From: a virus
Virus record (IMG/VR): IMGVR_UViG_3300018416_000086
Location: 1 to 28,162 of that record
Direction: 5' to 3' (one strand)
Length of the DNA stretch: 28,162 nt
Shown here: one piece after another, positions 1-6,607 of the stretch
Layout: the number at the start of each line of letters is the position of its first letter
Position numbering within the stretch: the stretch's first letter is position 1
Made by a program: the position numbers and the translations under genes
The notes under the pieces: model-generated
The model's input: the letters and a program-made list of their open reading frames with translations, nothing else
What the model was told of the DNA's origin: nothing
The model's database searches: none

Positions 1-387
1 TACAAAGAATGGGTTGCTAGATATGAGAGCGATTCAAGCGGTCTTGGTGATACCGTAGAGAAAATTACTAAAGCTACAGGCATAAAGAAGGCTGTAGAGT
101 TTGTGGCCGGTGAAGACTGTGGCTGTGATAAACGCAAGGAGAAACTCAATTACTTATTTCCCTATAATAAGCCTAATTGCTTTACAGAGGAAGAATTTGA
201 TTATTTAAGTGAATTATTCTCTGATAAATTATGGCAGAGAAGATCACCTAAAGGTGAACAAGTTAGAGAGATATATGCCATTTACAATAGAGTTTTTAAT
301 GTTTCTGACCTACCTAGTGGATGCGGTTCTTGTGTCCTAAATAGACTTAAAAAGATAGAGAGACTATATAAAGAATATCTTGATTGA
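1..387 (+). CDS. Conserved phage protein with CxC and CxxC cysteine pairs, 5' end cut off
   Basis: The frame is open from the first base of the window, so the true start lies upstream. The GTG at 103 is internal and probably not a start. The visible 128 residues hold a GLGDTVEKITKATGIKKAVEF stretch, then GEDCGCD, and near the C-terminus GCGSCV. The two cysteine pairs could bind a metal, but that is inference. I recognise the KITKATGIK...GEDCGC pattern from small proteins of Bacteroidota phages with no assigned role. It overlaps the next gene by a few bases, which suggests one transcript. Confidence 0.8.
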   Translation, partial: YKEWVARYESDSSGLGDTVEKITKATGIKKAVEFVAGEDCGCDKRKEKLNYLFPYNKPNCFTEEEFDYLSELFSDKLWQRRSPKGEQVREIYAIYNRVFNVSDLPSGCGSCVLNRLKKIERLYKEYLD

Positions 388-760
388 ACAACAACTTTTC
401 GAATATCTAAGAAAAGATCATTATCCCGATCTAGTTAAGGCTAAAAGCCAAATGAGTAGGTGGGATTGTTATAGTCCGATTACATTTCACAGAATAGAAC
501 TTAAGTGCAGAAGTAAGCACTTTGATGCATTACTTATAGAGAAGAAAAAGTATGATGCTATGGTCCTTAAATGCCAGGACAACCTAGACATACCCATCTA
601 TATTAATTCTACTCCAGAAGGGGTTTATAGGTGGAATCTATATAATGTTGAGCCTCAGTGGTTTACTAAGAAGATTAAGGCTACAACTGAGTTTGCAAAT
701 AATAATTTAATAGATAAAGAGATTGCCTTACTTGAGGTGATTGATGCTGAAGTGTTATGA
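380..760 (+). CDS. Putative PD-(D/E)XK nuclease-like phage protein
   Basis: This is a 126-residue protein whose start appears to be TTG at 380, inside the end of the previous gene. The central block has WDCYSP, then RIELKCR, then LLIEKKKYDAM, and later YINSTPEGVYRWNL and TTEFANN. The D...ExK spacing is that of a small restriction-endonuclease-like fold, and I recognise the ELKCR/IEKKKYD/YINSTPxGVY pattern from phage proteins of unknown function. Nuclease activity is inference. The stop overlaps the next ATG (ATGA), so the genes are probably translated together. An alternative is a catalytically dead relative. Confidence 0.75.
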   Translation: MIEQQLFEYLRKDHYPDLVKAKSQMSRWDCYSPITFHRIELKCRSKHFDALLIEKKKYDAMVLKCQDNLDIPIYINSTPEGVYRWNLYNVEPQWFTKKIKATTEFANNNLIDKEIALLEVIDAEVL

Positions 761-1017
761 GTGATAGTTTAAAAAAATGGGTGGAGATGCAGTTCGGAGA
801 CAGATGGACTATGGACTCCACTTACGAGCACAGAACAGAGGACCTTATAGTCGAAAAGGTTATAAGTGTTATGAGGGATAGGAGTAAGAAAGGTATTGAT
901 AAGTATGGTACTACTTTGCACGACTCCCCTGATGGATTCTATAAACTCCTTAATCATTTACAAGAGGAGCTTATGGATGCAATATTATATATAGAGAAAA
1001 TTAAAAGTCAAAAGTAA
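757..1017 (+). CDS. MazG-like/all-alpha NTP pyrophosphohydrolase-type small protein
   Basis: This is an 86-residue protein starting at the ATG of an ATGA junction. The C-terminal half reads KKGIDKYGTTL...LLNHLQEELMDAILYIEKI. That matches the phage proteins with an R/K-x-x-KYG-T-L helix followed by an acidic EELxDAxxY helix, usually placed in the MazG-like superfamily. Such proteins are thought to hydrolyse nucleotides. The complete four-helix core with its EExxE plus ExxD metal set is not evident, so it may be a reduced member. It ends in TAATG with the next mini-gene. Confidence 0.7.
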   Translation: MSDSLKKWVEMQFGDRWTMDSTYEHRTEDLIVEKVISVMRDRSKKGIDKYGTTLHDSPDGFYKLLNHLQEELMDAILYIEKIKSQK

Positions 1018-1163
1018 TGCCACTACCAAAACCAACAGCAGAGGAAACTCAACAGAAATTCATACAAAGGTGTATGATCAATCCAGAGATGATTAAAGAA
1101 TTTAGACCTGTAGACCAAAGGTTTGCAGTATGCAATCAAATATACAGGGATGAAAGAAGCTAG
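1017..1163 (+). CDS. 48-residue conserved phage mini-protein (PLPKP...RCM...VCNQIYR type)
   Basis: The start ATG shares its A with the preceding stop (TAATG). The protein begins MPLPKPTAEETQQKF, continues IQRCMINPEMIKEF and ends FAVCNQIYRD. I recognise this pattern (PLPxP..E....F...CM....M..EF....QR.AVC...W/Y) from a short domain that often sits inside or beside head-morphogenesis proteins of other phages; here it is free-standing and far from the head genes. The two cysteines that define the pattern are both present. No function is established that I can name. Confidence 0.65.
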   Translation: MPLPKPTAEETQQKFIQRCMINPEMIKEFRPVDQRFAVCNQIYRDERS

Positions 1164-1317
1164 TCTTATAATGATGCAAAAGGATATTAAAATCCTTCAA
1201 CAAGCATTGGCGGTAGCCTTATACAAAATAGAAAAATTAGAAAAAGAAAATGATAACCGACGAGAAGATAAGAAAGATTCAGGGGTACAAGACCTGGACA
1301 GTGAAAAGAAAAGTTGA
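1150..1317 (+). CDS. Small coiled-coil-like hypothetical protein
   Basis: This 55-residue protein is taken from the ATG at 1150; a TTG at 1123 would add nine residues but is less likely. It has a helical stretch ILQQALAVALYKIEKLEKEN with heptad-like spacing, then a highly charged tail. It overlaps the 48-residue gene before it and the 82-residue gene after it by 68 bases, which is long for this region. So one of the starts may be wrong, or the overlap is real. I do not recognise a family. Confidence 0.45.
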   Translation: MKEASLIMMQKDIKILQQALAVALYKIEKLEKENDNRREDKKDSGVQDLDSEKKS

Positions 1318-1498
1318 TGAGCTCCTAAGGGAGGATGCTTGGATGTACACCAATCTAGGGATAGATTCAACAGTGACACAAAAGAAAGCTGTGAAGCTAA
1401 TGAGTAGAAAGATATACAGAGCTATAGCAGCTATCAGTCCATTAGACGGATATATCCTAGAGGCACATATGAATGAAAAAGATTTAACTGATAAATAA
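1250..1498 (+). CDS. Conserved small phage protein, VKRKVDELL type
   Basis: This is an 82-residue, lysine-rich, mostly helical protein. The sequence TVKRKVDELLREDAWMYTNLG followed by DSTVTQKKAVKLMSRKIYRAI resembles small proteins of Bacteroidota phages that share a KxKVDxLLxxDAxMYTxLG pattern; their role is unknown to me. The basic, helical make-up would suit nucleic-acid binding, which is inference only. A short AT-rich gap of about 35 bases follows before the nuclease gene. Confidence 0.7.
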   Translation: MITDEKIRKIQGYKTWTVKRKVDELLREDAWMYTNLGIDSTVTQKKAVKLMSRKIYRAIAAISPLDGYILEAHMNEKDLTDK

Positions 1499-1533
1499 TT
1501 GTGTATATCTAAAAAAAAGATTAGCTTAGTTGT

Positions 1534-2322
1534 ATGAAAACAATTAAACTATTTGACGGTAAAGAATGGAAGGTAGATGAAATCCTTAAGAAGATGGATG
1601 ATGACTCCTTCTATTATGGCTATCTAGGTCAGAATGCCTTATCGTCTTCATCAGCTAAGGATTTATACAAATCACCAAAGACATACTTCAATAAAACCAA
1701 AGAGGTTAATTCAGATGCTGCTCCACTTAGAGAGGGTAGACTGATACATACCGTTGTATTGGAGGAGGAGAAACTAAATGACAAATATGATTTTGTCAAT
1801 ATAGGTGGTAGAAGGACAAAGACTTTTGAAGCAGCACAAGAAGAAGCTAAAAGTAAGGGTAAGGAGGTTATGCTCACTAGTGAACTTAATAAGGCTAATG
1901 AGCTTTGTAATGCTATTAGGTTCAACAGTCACGCTAATGAACTATTCACTGGAGGTACAGCAGAGACACCTGCTATTGGTGAGTTGTTTGGCCTACCCTT
2001 TAGAGGTAAGGCTGATTACCTTAAGGATGGTCACCTTGTTGATCTTAAGACCACTAGCAAGTTAGATGGTTGGGAGAGAGCAGCTAAGTACACTTGGCAC
2101 TACGATATGCAAGGGTGGATTTATTGTGAGCTCTTCGGGGTGACTAAATTCACTTTCGTTGTAATAGAGAAGGGTACTGGTGATATAGGAATATTTGAAC
2201 TCAGTGATGAGACTAGAGAGCTTGGCGGTAATAAAGTCAAGCAGTGTGTTAATACCTATAAGGAATACTTTATAGATAAAAGAAGTAAATTGAATGACTA
2301 CACCATTAGGGGAATCCTCTAA
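1534..2322 (+). CDS. PD-(D/E)XK exonuclease, RecE/Cas4-like (DUF3799 type)
   Basis: A 262-residue protein with the hallmarks of the RecE C-terminal/Cas4-like nuclease family. Near residues 30-65 it has LSSSSAKDLYKSPKTYF and LREGRLIHTVVLE. The active site is GKADYL (Asp near 161), then VDLKTT (Asp near 170, Lys near 172), then the YDMQGWIYCELFG helix with the conserved Gln near 192. These enzymes degrade one DNA strand from ends, feeding recombination or replication. No RecT-like annealing protein is visible next door. The next gene overlaps its end by 29 bases. Confidence 0.85.
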   Translation: MKTIKLFDGKEWKVDEILKKMDDDSFYYGYLGQNALSSSSAKDLYKSPKTYFNKTKEVNSDAAPLREGRLIHTVVLEEEKLNDKYDFVNIGGRRTKTFEAAQEEAKSKGKEVMLTSELNKANELCNAIRFNSHANELFTGGTAETPAIGELFGLPFRGKADYLKDGHLVDLKTTSKLDGWERAAKYTWHYDMQGWIYCELFGVTKFTFVVIEKGTGDIGIFELSDETRELGGNKVKQCVNTYKEYFIDKRSKLNDYTIRGIL

Positions 2323-2545
2323 GAAGTTCAAAGAAGAAGAAGGTTTGTATTATTATCTCACCATATTAAGTTTACTTGAAGGAGTCTCTGTCTACGAACT
2401 AGACTTGGAATTAAAGTTCCAGGAGAAGTTAGAGAACTACGAGGCTTGTGCAGGTATTAAGAAAGCTATAGATGAGGCGGATTACAAAACCTATTCTGAA
2501 TTAAAATTAATTGCCCTAGAACTAGATAACAAGTATAATTTATAA
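2294..2545 (+). CDS. Small helical protein with a UVR-like motif
   Basis: An 83-residue protein. Residues from about 38 read LELKFQEKLENYEACAGIKKAIDEAD. This resembles the UVR helical hairpin of UvrB/UvrC-type proteins, whose pattern is L...M..AxxxxxYExAAxxRDxI, but with changed residues at the usual RD position. It overlaps the nuclease gene by 29 bases and is followed by a short AT-rich gap. A link to the nuclease as an interaction partner is possible from position only. I cannot name a family with certainty. Confidence 0.65.
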   Translation: MTTPLGESSKKFKEEEGLYYYLTILSLLEGVSVYELDLELKFQEKLENYEACAGIKKAIDEADYKTYSELKLIALELDNKYNL

Positions 2546-2554
2546 ATAACAGAT

Positions 2555-3034
2555 ATGGAACAAGAATTAATAAGATCAATTGTAGAAGAGTATTTCGGAA
2601 TAAACTTAAGTGAAAAGTCTAGGAAGACTCTTTATGTAGAAGCTAGGGCTATCTACTATAAACTTTGTAGAACACACTTACCTCAGCTATCCTTAGATAG
2701 GATTGGTAGTGAAGTAGATAGAGATCACGCTGTAGCTATAAACGGTATTAAAAGGATTGAGGGTTGGTTAACTTATGATAAGAGAATCCAAATGATTTAT
2801 GGTGATCTTAATGAAAAGGTTTGTGAGATGATTTACAAGACTAAAGGTTATGTTCGCTTTGAAGATACAGAGGCTCTTTACGAGTCTAAATATAGAAGTC
2901 TATTAGATGACTATAATGAACTAGCAAGAAAGTTTTTATTCCTAAGAGCTTCTCTATCTAAGTATGAACCCAACAGGGTTAAGTCAGATGTATTTGCACT
3001 AAAAGAAGAGAAGTATGCCGGTCAAGAACGATAG
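2555..3034 (+). CDS. DnaA C-terminal-domain-like DNA-binding protein
   Basis: A 159-residue protein. Residues about 20-75 read KSRKTLYVEARAIYYKLCR, LSLDRIGSEV, DRDHAVAINGIKRIEG. This follows the pattern of the DnaA domain IV fold (a helix with A/R, then LSLxxIGxxxxRDHxTVxxAxxxI), which in DnaA contacts DnaA boxes. The ATPase part of DnaA is absent. The C-terminal half is helical and charged. I infer sequence-specific DNA binding, perhaps in replication or transcription control. The stop overlaps the next gene. Confidence 0.75.
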   Translation: MEQELIRSIVEEYFGINLSEKSRKTLYVEARAIYYKLCRTHLPQLSLDRIGSEVDRDHAVAINGIKRIEGWLTYDKRIQMIYGDLNEKVCEMIYKTKGYVRFEDTEALYESKYRSLLDDYNELARKFLFLRASLSKYEPNRVKSDVFALKEEKYAGQER

Positions 3035-3284
3035 AATACCGGAGGCTGTAATAAACCAAGAGGCTGCTAAGTGGTGTATGGATAGGGGTTATAGAATATA
3101 TCCTGTACCTGTGGAGTTTAAAGAACTTAAGTACAAACAGAAGTTAGGTGTTAAGTTTAAACTGATGGTTGAGTTTGGTGGTGAGAAGAGGATAGGTGAG
3201 AAACTATACAGTCAATCTGAATGGCCATTTGCAGTGTGGTCCATATATAATTTTTTATATAATAAACATAATGCAACAAATTAA
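3015..3284 (+). CDS. Conserved small phage protein (YRIYPVPV...WPFAVW type)
   Basis: An 89-residue protein starting inside the previous gene. It has RGYRIYPVPVEFKE, then KYKQKLGVKFKLMVEFGGEK, then YSQSEWPFAVWSIYNFLY. Short proteins with YRIYPVPV near the N-terminus and a WP..xW..Y C-terminal helix are frequent in Bacteroidota phages, and I know no function. Its last 14 bases overlap the start of the methyltransferase, which suggests coupled translation. Confidence 0.7.
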   Translation: MPVKNDRIPEAVINQEAAKWCMDRGYRIYPVPVEFKELKYKQKLGVKFKLMVEFGGEKRIGEKLYSQSEWPFAVWSIYNFLYNKHNATN

Positions 3285-4335
3285 TCTATTAGATTTATTT
3301 AGTGGTATCGGTGGGTTTCACCTTGGATTAGAGAGAGCAGGTTTTGAAATCAACTCTTATAATTCAGAGATAGATAAATACGCAATACAAGTATATAAAC
3401 ATAATTTTAAAGATAGTAAATATGTTGGATCAGTTACAGATGTTCGAGGATCAGAATTACCAAGAATCAACGGAATCACCTTCGGAAGCCCTTGCCAGGA
3501 TTTTAGCCTTGCAGGAAAAAGGAGAGGTATGTCTGGAGAAAGATCAAGTCTCATCCTTGAAGCGATTAGGCTTATCAAAGAATGCCGACCAGATTTTTTT
3601 ATCTGGGAAAATGTTAAAGGAACATTCAGTTCAAACAATCGCCAAGACTTTGCAGCAATCCTGCAAGCGTTTACCAACGTTGGGGGTTATCGACTCGAAT
3701 GGCAACTGCTTAATACAAAGTGGTTTCTACCCCAAAATAGAGAGAGAGTCTACCTTGTCGGATATCTTGGAGACGGAAGTAGAGGACAAATATTTCCTAT
3801 CGGAGAAAGCCTTAGACAGTCTGATGCTGTGGCAGAAACAAGGGAAACAAGTTCCTGTATCACAACAAGCTACCATAAAGGAGTGAATTGGGATAATCAG
3901 TTGATAGCTGCAATGAGAGGTAGGAATCCTGATAACCCCTCAGATAGAAGTAAAGGAGCTCCACTCAAACAAACACTAGAGGTTAATACTGAAGGTGTGT
4001 CTAATACACTTACTAGGGTTCAGAAAGATAATTATGTGTTAGGCTATTCTAGAGACAAGAAGGGTAAGGTTGTGAGTAGGCACAAGAAAGATGTAGCTAA
4101 TACTATACATTCTTCTTCAGGGACAGGTAATAACACGGATCAATTTGTCAATTCAATAAGGAGACTTACTCCTATAGAGTGTGAAAGGCTGCAAGGTTTC
4201 CCAGATAATTGGACACAATATGGAGCTGAAGGACCTATATCTGACACACAAAGATATAAGATGTGTGGTAATGCCGTAACAGTTGATGTAGTAAAGGCTG
4301 TAGGTGAAAGAATAAAAGATGTAATTTATGGGTAG
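3271..4335 (+). CDS. dcm: DNA (cytosine-5) methyltransferase
   Basis: A 354-residue protein starting at ATG 3271; the longer frame from 3196 would add 25 residues with no motif and would overlap the upstream gene by 89 bases. C5-methyltransferase motifs are in order: motif I DLFSGIGGF (about 8-16), IV GSPCQDFSLAG (about 72-82, catalytic Cys), VI ENV (about 112), VIII QNRER (about 155-159), then a variable target-recognition part, IX RRLTPIECERLQGFPD (about 296-311) and X GNAV near the C-terminus. It transfers a methyl group from S-adenosylmethionine to a cytosine. No partner endonuclease is beside it, so it is probably an orphan phage enzyme for protection from restriction. Bases 3422-3886 also encode a second protein in another frame. 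Confidence 0.93.
   Translation: MQQINLLDLFSGIGGFHLGLERAGFEINSYNSEIDKYAIQVYKHNFKDSKYVGSVTDVRGSELPRINGITFGSPCQDFSLAGKRRGMSGERSSLILEAIRLIKECRPDFFIWENVKGTFSSNNRQDFAAILQAFTNVGGYRLEWQLLNTKWFLPQNRERVYLVGYLGDGSRGQIFPIGESLRQSDAVAETRETSSCITTSYHKGVNWDNQLIAAMRGRNPDNPSDRSKGAPLKQTLEVNTEGVSNTLTRVQKDNYVLGYSRDKKGKVVSRHKKDVANTIHSSSGTGNNTDQFVNSIRRLTPIECERLQGFPDNWTQYGAEGPISDTQRYKMCGNAVTVDVVKAVGERIKDVIYG
3422..3886 (+). CDS. Nested out-of-frame gene within dcm (SLSDILE/YFLSEKA family)
   Basis: This 154-residue frame starts with ATG at 3422, runs in the +1 frame relative to dcm and lies wholly inside it. The start (MLDQLQMFEDQ) resembles true starts of a family of phage proteins found near cytosine methyltransferases. 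The C-terminal third has the family signature: TLSDILETEV, DKYFLSEKALD and then KQGKQVP, matching the pattern SLSDILE...+YYLS.KA...L.+..KRGK.LP that I recognise. The overlap covers dcm motifs IV, VI and VIII. Known: the family has no assigned activity. Inferred: the DNA is dual-coding. An alternative is that the frame is a by-product of constraint on dcm and is not translated. Confidence 0.55.
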   Translation: MLDQLQMFEDQNYQESTESPSEALARILALQEKGEVCLEKDQVSSLKRLGLSKNADQIFLSGKMLKEHSVQTIAKTLQQSCKRLPTLGVIDSNGNCLIQSGFYPKIERESTLSDILETEVEDKYFLSEKALDSLMLWQKQGKQVPVSQQATIKE

Positions 4336-4747
4336 GAAGCCTAAGGAAAGGAAGTACGTTAAACCCACTGATGGCCGTAAGAATAACGGTAGGAAGAGAG
4401 GTGAGAAAGTAAATAAGCCCGTAAAGAAGGTTATGGCTACCCCTAGTGCTATGAACAAGGCTAAGAGGGATAGGGTTAACATCTACGCTTTAAACGCAAT
4501 GAAGCAAGTCTTTGGGTCTGAGGAAGCAGCCTGGGAATCACTAGCAGAGAAAGCTAAGGATTCATTCCCTCATCTTAAACTACTATTTGAATATAAATAT
4601 GGTAAGCCAGAGGATCAAGATATGAATGAAGGAAAACCTAAAGTGAATATAAATATTAAGAACTTGTTTGCAGGGAATCAAGATGATGACACTGAGAATG
4701 ATGACCCTGATATAATTGATATTACAGATGAGTCAGAGGAAGAATGA
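4328..4747 (+). CDS. terS: Putative terminase small subunit
   Basis: A 139-residue protein that starts inside the dcm stop. The N-terminal 50 residues are strongly basic, with RKNNGRKRGEK and several Lys runs, which suits DNA binding. The middle helix AMKQVFGSEEAAWESLAEKAKDS followed by LKLLFEYKYGKPED is the pattern seen in small proteins just before the large terminase of Bacteroidota phages. The C-terminus is a very acidic tail. Known: small terminases recognise the packaging site and load the large subunit. The assignment rests on position and the LLxEYxYGKP motif. Confidence 0.65.
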   Translation: MGRKPKERKYVKPTDGRKNNGRKRGEKVNKPVKKVMATPSAMNKAKRDRVNIYALNAMKQVFGSEEAAWESLAEKAKDSFPHLKLLFEYKYGKPEDQDMNEGKPKVNINIKNLFAGNQDDDTENDDPDIIDITDESEEE

Positions 4748-4748
4748 T

Positions 4749-4874
4749 ATGCCAGACAATTGGTGGGATTATGGTATCAATCCTTTGTTAGGGTATAGGT
4801 ATACACCAGACGGTAAGTCTTTACCTTCGTTTATTAGGACCAAAAAGAATAAAGATGAAAGTTCAGACGGGTAG
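4749..4874 (+). CDS. 41-residue hypothetical mini-protein
   Basis: Starts one base after the preceding stop and encodes MPDNWWDYGINPLLGYRYT and then a short basic tail. Tight spacing and an in-register chain of overlaps with the next mini-gene support translation. I do not recognise a family and give no function. Confidence 0.45.
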   Translation: MPDNWWDYGINPLLGYRYTPDGKSLPSFIRTKKNKDESSDG

Positions 4875-4992
4875 ATATGATTCTCAAATAGCTTTTGGTG
4901 TTACACTACTTAGTTATTATGATAATTATAAAGCATTGGTTTTTGACTTTGGTATTTGGTATATAGAATTAATATTTAAAAATAATATATAA
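4855..4992 (+). CDS. 45-residue conserved mini-protein (TGRYDSQI...WYIEL type)
   Basis: Starts inside the previous mini-gene and its stop shares bases with the terminase start (TAATG), so it is probably translationally coupled to it. The protein begins MKVQTGRYDSQIAFG and ends FDFGIWYIELIF. I recognise the TGRYD.QI.FG and L.WYIE pattern from very short phage proteins near packaging or early genes. No function is known to me. Confidence 0.55.
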   Translation: MKVQTGRYDSQIAFGVTLLSYYDNYKALVFDFGIWYIELIFKNNI

Positions 4993-6197
4993 TGTCAGTA
5001 CCACAACTAAACCCTAAATATCAAGCACTAGGTAATGACAGCCGATACTTTGTAGTAACCGGTGGTAGGGGTAGTGGTAAGTCTTTTGCTGTAGGTGCAT
5101 TCCTAGCCCTTCTGACGATGGAACAAGGTCATAAGATACTGTTCACTCGTTACACTATGTCTTCAGCTTCTACCTCTATCATTCCAGAGTTTATTGAAAA
5201 GATAGAGTTGTATGGTATCTCTGAGCACTTTAGAATAACTAAAGATGAGATACTAAATATGTCCACAGGGAGCTCTATTATCTTCAAAGGTATCAAGACT
5301 TCAGCAGGTAATCAAACGGCTGCTCTGAAGTCCCTACAAGGTATTACAACGTTTGTATTGGATGAGGCAGAGGAACTTATTAATGAAGATGACTTTGATA
5401 AGATAGATCAGTCTGTTAGGGCTAAGAACAAACCTAATAGAGTTATCCTTATATTAAACCCTACAACTAAGGAGCACTGGATATATCAAAGGTTCTTTGC
5501 AGCTAAAGCCGTTAACGGTGGACACAATGGTTGGAAGGATAACGTAACTTATATTCACACTACATTTAAAGATAATATGGAGCATCTATCTGATTCCTTC
5601 CTTATGCAGATAGAAGAGATTCGTAGACGTAGACCGGATAAATATAATCACCAGATACTCGGTGGTTGGCTAGATAAAGCTGATGGTGTTGTATTCACTC
5701 GTTGGACTATTGGGCCATTCAACGAATATGCTCCTTATGTGTATGGGCAAGACTTTGGGTTTTCTGTAGACCCTACGGTGCTCCTTAAAGTGGCTATTGA
5801 TAAGGATAGGAAGAAAATGTGGTTAAAGACAATGTACTGCAAGGTTGGACTTTCTACAAAAGAGATAGGGGAGATGAATAGGAGATATGCCCAGGATGAA
5901 CTTATCGTATGTGATTCAGCAGAACCTAGGTTGCTCCAGGAGCTCAAAGTGTATTGCAACGTCAAACCTGCAATAAAGAGGCAGGGTAGTATCTTAACCG
6001 GTATAGCATTAATACAAGACTTCGATTTGATTGTTGACCCAGATTCCTTAGAACTTATAAAGGAACTCAATAATTATGTATGGCACAGTAGGAATGAAAG
6101 ACCAATAGATAAATGGAATCACCATATGGATAGCCTACGATATGCAGCTCAATACTTCCTTGCAAATGCAAACAAAGGGAGTTATGTTATAAGATAG
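4992..6197 (+). CDS. terL: Terminase large subunit (packaging ATPase and nuclease)
   Basis: A 401-residue protein of the PBSX/Terminase_3 type. The N-terminal ATPase has Walker A GGRGSGKS (about 24-31) and Walker B FVLDEAEE (about 119-126). The C-terminal RNase H-like nuclease has YGQDFGFSVDPT (Asp near 254), VCDSAEP (Asp near 307) and HHMDSLRYA (Asp near 380), the three acidic positions expected. It pumps DNA through the portal into the procapsid and cuts concatemers. The length is normal. Unusually, the portal lies 16 kb downstream, not next to it. A hairpin and repeats begin immediately after its stop. Confidence 0.95.
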   Translation: MSVPQLNPKYQALGNDSRYFVVTGGRGSGKSFAVGAFLALLTMEQGHKILFTRYTMSSASTSIIPEFIEKIELYGISEHFRITKDEILNMSTGSSIIFKGIKTSAGNQTAALKSLQGITTFVLDEAEELINEDDFDKIDQSVRAKNKPNRVILILNPTTKEHWIYQRFFAAKAVNGGHNGWKDNVTYIHTTFKDNMEHLSDSFLMQIEEIRRRRPDKYNHQILGGWLDKADGVVFTRWTIGPFNEYAPYVYGQDFGFSVDPTVLLKVAIDKDRKKMWLKTMYCKVGLSTKEIGEMNRRYAQDELIVCDSAEPRLLQELKVYCNVKPAIKRQGSILTGIALIQDFDLIVDPDSLELIKELNNYVWHSRNERPIDKWNHHMDSLRYAAQYFLANANKGSYVIR

Positions 6198-6220
6198 TGT
6201 AAACCCTTTACACTTTACAC
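6197..6220. repeat. Hairpin GTGTAAA-ccc-TTTACAC plus an extra TTTACAC copy
   Basis: Directly after the terL stop there is a perfect 7-bp inverted repeat (GTGTAAA and TTTACAC, 3-base loop), and the right arm is repeated once more head to tail. There is no T-tract, so it is a weak terminator at best. The doubled half-site looks more like a protein-binding site. Read by eye. Confidence 0.6.
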
Positions 6221-6224
6221 TTCA

Positions 6225-6326
6225 TTAAACGCAGTAGGTCTTCTTAAACGCAGTACCCCACTGAACTCAATACCCTCTTGAACGCAGTACCCTCTTGAAC
6301 GCAGTAGGTTCTTAAACGCAGTAGGT
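6225..6326. repeat. Six imperfect 17-bp tandem repeats with core AACGCAGTA
   Basis: The core AACGCAGTA occurs at 6228, 6247, 6281, 6298 and 6315, with a diverged copy (AACTCAATA) at 6264. Start-to-start distances are 19, 17, 17, 17 and 17 bases. Flanking bases alternate between GGT and CCC followed by TCTT. Iteron-like spacing suggests a binding array, either for replication or for control of the promoter at 6578-6607. No real gene runs through it. Confidence 0.75.
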
Positions 6327-6577
6327 TTGCGAGGTTTGGTTGCATTTTGCAACTTTCGTTTTAAGCCCTTGTTTTTTCTTTTAGGTAGGGGTACACCTAG
6401 AATTGATAAAAGTCTCTTAGAAGCTCTTAAAATGCGTTTCATTACGTTTTATAGTTTCCCCAAAAAAACTATATTATTAAACCAAAAAAAAGTTTGTTTT
6501 TCCTTGCATATTAAAAAAGATTTTTCTACGCGTACCTTATTATATATAACAGCTAAAAAAATATTTTTATTCTTTTG
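6327..6577. other. AT-rich gene-free stretch with small inverted repeats
   Basis: I accept no gene here. An open frame does cross it but reads as low-complexity Phe/Lys/Leu sequence without a motif. Two perfect inverted repeats can be seen: GTTGCA/TGCAAC at 6339-6353 and TATAGTTT/AAACTATA at 6450-6473 with an 8-base loop. Either could be an operator for the promoter just downstream. The DNA becomes poly-A/poly-T rich toward the promoter. Confidence 0.5.
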
Positions 6578-6607
6578 TTTGTTTATTAACAATTTTGTTT
6601 ATATTTG
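6578..6607 (+). promoter_or_regulatory. Bacteroidota-type promoter for the accessory operon
   Basis: A TTTG at 6578-6581 and TATATTTG at 6600-6607 are separated by 18 bases. This fits the Bacteroidota consensus of TTTG/TTG near -33 and TAnnTTTG near -7. An A-rich leader of about 25 bases follows before the ATG at 6636. It is the best promoter match I see in the window. Confidence 0.75.

Noticed and set aside
1629-1925. Minus-strand frame of 98 codons inside the nuclease gene
   Set aside because: It is a shadow of a clearly coding frame with catalytic motifs; its product is Ser/Leu-rich with no pattern.
1805-2065. A +2 frame of 86 codons inside the nuclease gene
   Set aside because: Unlike the frame nested in dcm, this one has no recognisable motif and gives Leu/Arg/Val-rich sequence.
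3271-4335. The idea that the nested frame reflects a sequencing frameshift splitting dcm
   Set aside because: All C5-methyltransferase motifs, including those within the overlap, are present in one uninterrupted frame, and the nested frame begins and ends inside it.
6197-6213. Rho-independent terminator for terL
   Set aside because: The 7-bp AT-rich stem has no T-tract after it and half of it is repeated, so a binding site is more likely.
6225-6326. CRISPR array
   Set aside because: Units are only 17 bp, contiguous without unique spacers, and no cas genes are present.
6215-6442. A 75-codon minus-strand frame over the 17-bp repeats
   Set aside because: Its RSRGY/RPTAF repeats simply translate the DNA repeats; there is no start signal and no neighbour on that strand.
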